A stretch of DNA of 64,000 nucleotides from the NCBI GenBank assembly GCA_951230915.1, contig OX579633.1:24524574-24588573 (forward strand). The letters are read 5' to 3'. Below are positions 57,574 to 64,000 of the stretch, in pieces. The first letter of the stretch is position 1. Each line of letters starts with the position of its first letter. The stretch comes from Antitrichia curtipendula. Its lineage: Eukaryota > Streptophyta > Bryopsida > Hypnales > Leucodontaceae. Position numbers and translations under genes: made by a program. The notes under the pieces were generated by a model. The model was not told where the DNA came from. It worked only from the letters and a program-made list of their open reading frames with translations, and ran no database searches.

Positions 57574-59033
57574 ATGGCTCCCAGCGCCCTTCATCACAAG
57601 ATCGACCGCCTCGTCAAGTGCGCTCCTCTCCTGATTCTTTCTGCTTTTTCAGGGTGTATTGACCGTGAATTGTTATTGCTTTTCTGCTGAGCCTGGTGGG
57701 GGATTGCATCGTGAAATTCCTGGTTGTAGCGTTTGCCTTACCGTCTGTATCGATTGTTTCCAGCGCACATCCCGATGCTAGCAAGAAGCTAGAGGAGACG
57801 ATTGCTGCGTTAGAGAAGACTTACGTGACCGACAAAACAGAGGATCCCATCGCCCGGCTCGGGAATGGATTCCAGACGTTCAAGACGAACCAATTCGAGT
57901 GAGCTCTCTTAACTCCTGATTACCTCCGATGGTCACTCACTGTCTAGAAGCTGTTGCATCTATTACGCTTTCTTGTTTCCATGATGTAGATCACGCCAGT
58001 TAATCGATCATGTGGTACTGGCACTCTGTACCACCGTTACGGTAGTGGTATTCTGGTTGCCAATGCACTGATTGCGTGGGAAATAATTTGCAGGAAGGAC
58101 AAAGTACTTTTCGACAAGTTAAAGACGGGACAATGGCCCAAGGTACGTTCGTCGGTTTCGAATTCTTGCGGGATTAGTTTTAGAAGCATGTTGTTATCGA
58201 TGCAACTTGGGAGGCTAATGTCGTGGAACTGGTTGGGTTGGTGTTGTGCAGTACATGGTGATTGCGTGCTCCGATTCACGAGTGGATCCTGCCACCATCT
58301 TGGGGTTCAATCTGGGCGATGCGTTCATGGTGCGGAATGTGGCGAACTTGGTGCCCGCTTGGGAGCCCAAGGGTGGACACCCGTCCGTGAGCTCCGCTCT
58401 GGAGTACGCCGTCAAGCACCTCAAGGTGGAGCACATCCTGGTTATCGGCCACCGCCTCTGTGGCGGCATCAAGGCGCTTGTCACCACCGAAGAAGGCCAG
58501 GGCTGCCAGTATGTGCTCGCCACCCCAATGCTCAACCCCTATTTTGTTTCCAGAATTTTTCTTTATCGATCGGACACTAATTCGATTCCATAATTTCGAC
58601 ATTCTCTCACAAGCTCGCTTGCATTGACTTTGTTTTGGCAGCGATTTCATTGACCACTGGTTGGAGATCGGAAAACCTGCGCGTGCAGTCACCAAGGCCG
58701 TCATGAGCTCCGACGACGTGGACGAACAATGCAAGTTCTGCGAGAAGGTTAGATAGCCCCTGTCGTGTTTATCAAGATTCAGCATGTTTGTTGTGGCTGG
58801 AGAGAAGAGCATTTGTTTTCTGGCATGTTGTGGTGCTGGCATTAAGAATGGGCTGGATTTGCGTGCAGGAATCGGTGAACGTGTCGTTGACGAACTTGTT
58901 GACGTACCCGTGGGTGAAGGAGAAGGTGATTGGTAACAAATTGAGCATTCACGGAGGCTTCTACGACTTCGTGGTGGGCTCCTTCCAAGTCTGGGACTTG
59001 GACGTCAACATCACCCCCTCCCGCAAGTTCTGA
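57574..59033 (+). CDS. Beta-carbonic anhydrase, 6 coding exons (251 aa)
   Basis: Zinc enzyme converting CO2 and water to bicarbonate and a proton. Exons 57574-57617, 57764-57898, 58094-58142, 58252-58508, 58642-58747, 58869-59033; all GT-AG and in phase, 756 nt in total. Motifs: [10 protein letters not shown] (zinc ligand Cys82; Asp84-Arg86 dyad), [22 protein letters not shown], and [11 protein letters not shown] with zinc ligands His143 and Cys146. Later [20 protein letters not shown] and the C-terminal [18 protein letters not shown] are typical of plant enzymes. There is no obvious transit peptide: the protein starts [14 protein letters not shown] and goes straight into the helical N-terminus, so a cytosolic form is likely. 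Oddity: the usual Ser after GH (GHSxCGG) is Arg here. The ligands themselves are intact. Confidence 0.96.
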
Positions 59034-59308
59034 TTCACTCGTTCCTGATAACGCACAATTGACCGTTCGGTCACTCATATCACATCTCAGGCAGGTGTAC
59101 TGTACATATTTCTGGCGAGGGCAGAAATTGAAGTTCTACGGTTGGAAAAGCGGTAGACCTCTAGCTTTTTGAAAAGTCCTGCCCTGACTTGTATTGAGTT
59201 TCCGTACTGAAGCTGGGCGTAAGCTAGGCTTTTTGTAATGCTGTAACTTAGAAGATGATGCGCAATCCCTTCCATCGATGGGGAGCAATCGCTCCTGGAT
59301 CGCCACGC

Positions 59309-59314
59309 AATAAA
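59309..59314 (+). terminator. Poly(A) signal candidate for carbonic anhydrase
   Basis: AATAAA, about 275 bp after the stop codon, in an A-rich context (CAATAAAATAAAAAG). Confidence 0.45.
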
Positions 59315-59319
59315 ATAAA

Positions 59320-60249
59320 AAGTTCCCTGGACAAAATATTCGTGGATAATGGTTTCTCAGCTCTCGATCTCGAGTGGACGGAGTACGTTACCGAGTTATC
59401 TTACCGAAGGTTTTTTCCTTTTGCATGATTTTTTGTCTGCATCGCAAGTGCCTAGCTACCTGTTCATGGGATCCGATCGTACCATGTGCAATCAATGCAA
59501 GCTTTTGACACTTGCGACTAGAGTACCTCTGACTGGTTTTCGTCGTCGCTCTGCGATTTTCGTATCAGTTGGGTTTTGTCTGTAATTCCGGTGGCATGTT
59601 TCTTGATTTGTGCAGTGCATGTGACAGTGACTGTAGATGAAACATAATGGTAAGCACTGACTACACTGTCAAATCCTGACAACCCCGATCTTCAGTAGGC
59701 GTGGAAAACTCTATTCTTTCCTCAGTTTCGGCTTGAATCCCGGCAGCGAGAGAATTTCACTAAATTATTACGTGAGAATTGTGCACAGAAACCGTAACCT
59801 AATCACGCCAGTGACGCGGGCCTGCGTGAACACAGATCGGCGCATGTGTGTCCTGCCGTATTGGATCCAGCGTTGATTTAGAAGTTGCTAGTGGATGAGG
59901 CGGCGATGAGATTGAAGAGGCGTCGATTATATCTGCTATTATCCCTTAAAAGGTTGACCAGGAAAGCCCAAATTTGGCTGCAATATGGTGTTTTCTATGT
60001 ATTTCACATAGAAAGTGCAAGAGTTGAAGGATAGGGTATTGACAATAGTCAATGACACGTGTCAATCCCAATGCGAAGGAATACTGCATCTCCTCCACAT
60101 CTTGGTTGCAAAATCGGACCACACAGTCTACTTATTCCATGTTGTATGGTTTCAGCAAGATAAGGCATAGCTGCAAAATTGACATCCAAATGAAATATGA
60201 TAAATATAGAATTGAAAATCCAATGGTGCATGTCCTATCATATATGGTA
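59320..60249. other. Intergenic, no gene
   Basis: Composition falls from mixed to AT-rich; no feature that I can support. Frames of 60-78 codons occur on both strands and are not recognisable. Confidence 0.5.
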
Positions 60250-60840
60250 CATGTTTCATATCCCTATTGACCCTTGAGGATGAAGCCATCAATTGACTAT
60301 AGGATTGGCCAGGGAGGACTGATTCCCTTATTGCCCCTCAATATATGTGTACTTTATTTTTGGAGGAAAACATTAGAACTTTTATTTTTCACCAATGATA
60401 ATATTTGAAAATTTTGAATTCATATTTGCAATCAAAGGTCCTGCATGAAGTTGGAGGGTGATGAAATACAAAATTAACAAGGCACAAACTACACTGAATA
60501 GTGATATTAGGTTGCCCCTCACTAATTTCTTGACATTCCACACTATTTAAATATTTATTGTTTCTATACAAGAAAATACTACTTTTGAATTAGTTTTTTT
60601 AATGTAGTTGGAACTCATGAACCTCCATGTATATAAATCGAAGTACTTGTAGAGATATTTTTGACTTTGATGACTAACACAATAACTTTTGGGGGGGGGT
60701 AAGGCAACCTAATTGTAAAGGCAACCTAATTTCACTATTTAGTGTAGGGAAAACTTTTTTTACATGTTCTCTTGGTGGGGGCAATAAAGGGGTCAATCCC
60801 CCATAGGATCCTCTTCCATGCACCCCAAACACCCAAGCCT
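60250..60840. repeat. Inverted-repeat element (family E-like), ~590 bp
   Basis: Left end GATTCCCTTATTGCCCCTCA and right end (inverted) GGGATTGACCCCTTTATTGC are imperfect inverted repeats. The interior near 60.43 kb resembles the family E interior at 14.53 kb. It contains a G10 run and a short direct repeat (AAGGCAACCTAATT near 60.70 and 60.72 kb). Confidence 0.5.
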
Positions 60841-62050
60841 TACATGCAATTGGAATGAATGGACCTGAGAAAGTGTGGAGGACCCATTACGTGATGTAAT
60901 TCATCACTGCCTGTGTTTGAATGCCTTTAAATGCCTGTCAGAGGTATTCAATCCATCCTCCCACAGCAAGGGAGTAAAGTAGGTGGCTCAAAAAGCGACT
61001 TTGTTAAGGGCTGATGGTCCTTTTGATGGGTTTCAGATGACCCAAAAAAATTTCACTTGAAGAAAAATTGATGCAGAAGCTAACACAAGTGCACAAAATA
61101 TGAAACCACGTGGTTTCATATTTTTTGGAGCATTTATGAATTACTTATGAATTTTCAAAGAATTTTGCCATAGGCACCTATTCTGATCCTAGGCCTTGCA
61201 AAACCCACACACGTGCAGTCTGAAATAAGATATGGCTTGACTAAAAACAAAACATTGCGGCATTCAAAAAGTAATACACAAGGTTCCTAAATGTGACCTT
61301 TACTAAACTTACACAGATCCTACATATTTTTTAACATTTGTAAAGAAGGAAATAAGACAATCAATTTTCATTTAGAAAAATTAAGTGGACACATCCAAGC
61401 TTTGAAATGGACCCTTTCTAGCTTCTATTATGTCCATTGGTGAATATGAAGCAATTTATGACAAGTCTTAATTATGTTCTCACATTATTGGCAATCCATT
61501 TTAGAACCACTTCCTGTCAATTTCAGAGCTCCTTACATGGTTGTTTGAAGAAGAGGGTTGCTTTTTGAGCCAGATACCTTAGTCCATGTCTTCTCCCTCT
61601 AAGGTAGAAGCACCTAAATGTAACACTCATTAAAGATTTGCAGATCTTGAGGGTAGGAACATAACAAAATGATGTGAGCTTGTTAGGAAATGGTCTAGAA
61701 ATCAACAAATATAGTTTTGTACTTTTTTGAGCTTATATGAATATAATATGAACTTGTGAAAACAAGTGTGTAGATGCACCTATTGTGGACAATAAACTAC
61801 CACCAAAGTGAACATGGAAACACCCAAAAACAACACCCCCTAAGCTTGTATCAAGGTCGTTTTATTGGCCAACACAAAACCTAGCTCCATCACTATAACA
61901 CATTCATGGAAACTCATCTGTTAGCATTGGGTCCACATGCACTTTAGGTTAGGGCTTTTTCTAGGTGTCCACAAACTACTCTTGTTACATTTGGGTGCAC
62001 TCAACTTATCAGTGGAAAGTGTCCACTGGTATGAGGTTTACCAAATGAAT
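60841..62050. other. AT-rich DNA, family D trace, no gene
   Basis: AATATGAAACCACGTGGTTTCATATT near 61.10 kb is a perfect short palindrome next to a degenerate family D trace. No gene recognised. Confidence 0.45.
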
Positions 62051-62588
62051 TTAACCTTTAAAGGACAATGCAAGCCCCTTGGGCATTTTAAAAGTCAAGA
62101 CTTAAATTTCTTACATAGTTCTTGTTTTTAAATATTTTAAGCTTCACTAAAAAAATGTAGCTCCAATAATCTATTTTTTGTTCCATTTGAATTTTTTTCA
62201 AAATTGTTAAAATTGTAATTTTTATGACATTTTCAAAAGAGCATCTTAAAAGCTGAAAGTAAACCACTTTTGAATTTTTTCTATCAAATTTTTTTTCATA
62301 TAATCTCAAGGAGTACATCAATTACACTATGATGTTTTTTACTATTATTTCTATTCTTCTACAAAGTTTCATATTATTTAAAGCAACTTTGTAATTACTA
62401 TGATTTTCATACGTATTTTTTTAAATCATATAAAATATATGTTTTTAATTATGAAAAATGAGATTAAGTTTTAGACATATATTACTACATGTAAAAAATA
62501 TATAAAAAATTTGAAATCTATGTTTTAATGTAAAACCTAATGAAGTTTGACCAAGTCCGGACATAAAATGTCCTTTAAGGATTGGACT
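62051..62588 (+). mobile_element. Decayed TTAA element, ~540 bp
   Basis: Left end TTAACCTTTAAAGGACAATG at 62051; right end ATGTCCTTTAAGGATTGG near 62588, whose inverse is CCTTAAAGGACAT. The termini pair over TTTAAAGGAC. The right TTAA has decayed. Another left end (TTAACCTTGAAAGGGT) begins at 62619. Confidence 0.55.
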
Positions 62589-64000
62589 TGGGATTGAATT
62601 TTTAACTTATTTTGATTCTTTAACCTTGAAAGGGTATTGAGGTCAAAAATTGGACGATGGGCGACCTTTTAAATCAATGTGGAAATGAAGAATGTACCTA
62701 TTGGCCAAAAATCACATCATATTTGAAAAAATACTTGGGTGATAAGTCTCGTTATTTTAGAATTAATAAGGCTATAATTTATTTTTATTCTTCTTTCTCT
62801 CTTTATTTAACAAAATATCAATATTTTTACTCTAACTCTTATTCATATTTGTCATCTTAGTGCTTGTTGCTTGTGACACAAATGTACTAAAGTCATATTT
62901 TTGAATTAGAATTAGTGCAAGATGAAATATTATTAAATTGTATCAATTTCCACAATAACAAATTTTAGTACAGACACTAATTTGTTGGTAACTCTTATCC
63001 CTTCTCCCGCCTCACTATTAGGACAAACCAATGTTTCTTTTTTTTAGCCAAGATTTATTTGCAAAAGAAGGATTGAGCAAAAACTATCTATTTGCAATGA
63101 TAAAAATACAACCTTTCACTTGAAGTTTGTTCCTACATTCTTGCAAACTTGTATGTGTTTCTTCCCATGTTTAATCTCGAACTTCAATTTTTTAGAATAA
63201 TGACAGTTTTACTTCAAAAATGTTAGTTTGTAAAGAAGAATTGTATAGACTTTTTAATTTTACACATGCTTTGCTATCTTCTGAAAGGTCTTTAAAAGAT
63301 TTTGGGTGTTTTTTAATAATGTCACCTCAAATATGGATTTGTTATATTGAGCAAATATTAAGATATGTGGAAAAAAATTCAAAAAATTTGACTTTCCAAG
63401 TTACAAGATCATAGCATTTGAAGTTAAAAAAGAATGTTTTTTTCATCCCTATTTGCAAATTGCATAGTTTGACTCCTATTTTAGTCAAATTTTTTCAAAA
63501 AATGTAGATTTTCTCACATAATATTTCATATTCTTATTGTATTAGTTGCATATGTGCCAAAGTTCAGATATAGATGAGGAGCTTAGCAGGCAAACAATCT
63601 CATCTAATTTTTTTGTACAACTTATCTTTTAATTTGGATTCCTAATTTGAATTATCTTAGTTTCTTATAAGATATTTTATTTCCACACCTTGTATCAAAA
63701 TTTCAAAATGATTCATCCAAAATTAATGCCAATGCACCTAACCAATTTTCATTTGTATATTCAACAGACAATTAATCTCCTAAAGATTTATACTTAAATA
63801 AGAGTTCTAAAATTATTTTTATTCTTCTTTTAAGGCTAAGGAATTTACAAGTGTATAAATATGTTAATCCATCCAATGTTTCTCATAATTGTATAGATTG
63901 CTCATCAAATGAAACTAAAGAAAAATTGTAGCCATTTGGGCTCATATGTAGCTAGCATCCTAAGTACTTTGTGATCCTTGAAAGCAACATTAAATGATGA
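62589..64000. other. AT-rich repeat DNA to window end, no gene
   Basis: Contains a further TTAA-type left end at 62619 and, near 63.35-63.42 kb, a trace of the family A/B interior (GATATGTGGAAAAAAATTC followed by AAAATTTGACTTTCC). No gene supported. Confidence 0.5.

Overview
The window is nuclear DNA of a land plant, most likely a moss. Four protein-coding genes can be read with confidence: a centromeric histone H3 (CENH3), a small nuclear protein made of the maturase 'domain X', a DYW-type PPR RNA-editing factor whose repeats resemble the moss-type expanded PLS arrays, and a beta-carbonic anhydrase. Introns are short to medium (171-1153 bp) with standard GT-AG borders. I saw no rRNA, tRNA, CRISPR array or bacterial-type operon. 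The rest is AT-rich, gene-poor DNA packed with decayed DNA transposons and dispersed repeats. A 200-base run of N (20729-20928) marks an assembly gap.

Layout: 0-5 kb is AT-rich and holds a broken Tc1-type transposase and a possible SINE. 5-25 kb is mostly non-coding repeats: two copies of a long inverted-repeat element (6.6 and 10.5 kb), isolated GC-rich islands, and several elements bounded by TTAA. 23.8-29.2 kb holds two relics of hAT transposase and one intact unknown ORF. 30.4-34.5 kb is a repeat-poor stretch carrying CENH3 (minus strand). 36.9-41.5 kb holds the maturase-X gene and the PPR gene, both on the plus strand. 43-55 kb is the richest transposon graveyard: nested TTAA elements, two hAT-type MITEs with 8-bp duplications, and a CACTA-type palindrome. 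55.2-59.3 kb holds two coding-like fragments and the carbonic anhydrase gene. 59.3-64 kb is again repeats.

The most notable non-genic result is a set of related non-autonomous elements that start TTAACCC and end GGGTTAA. One of them (43157-43748) is inserted in a repeat whose other copies (about 53.9 and 55.0 kb) show the unoccupied site, so the TTAA duplication can be read directly. TTAA target sites plus CCC-starting termini are the hallmark of the piggyBac superfamily, which is little described in land plants. The genes do not form a pathway. The maturase-X protein and the PPR protein are neighbours and both probably act in organelle RNA processing, but the sequence shows no functional link.
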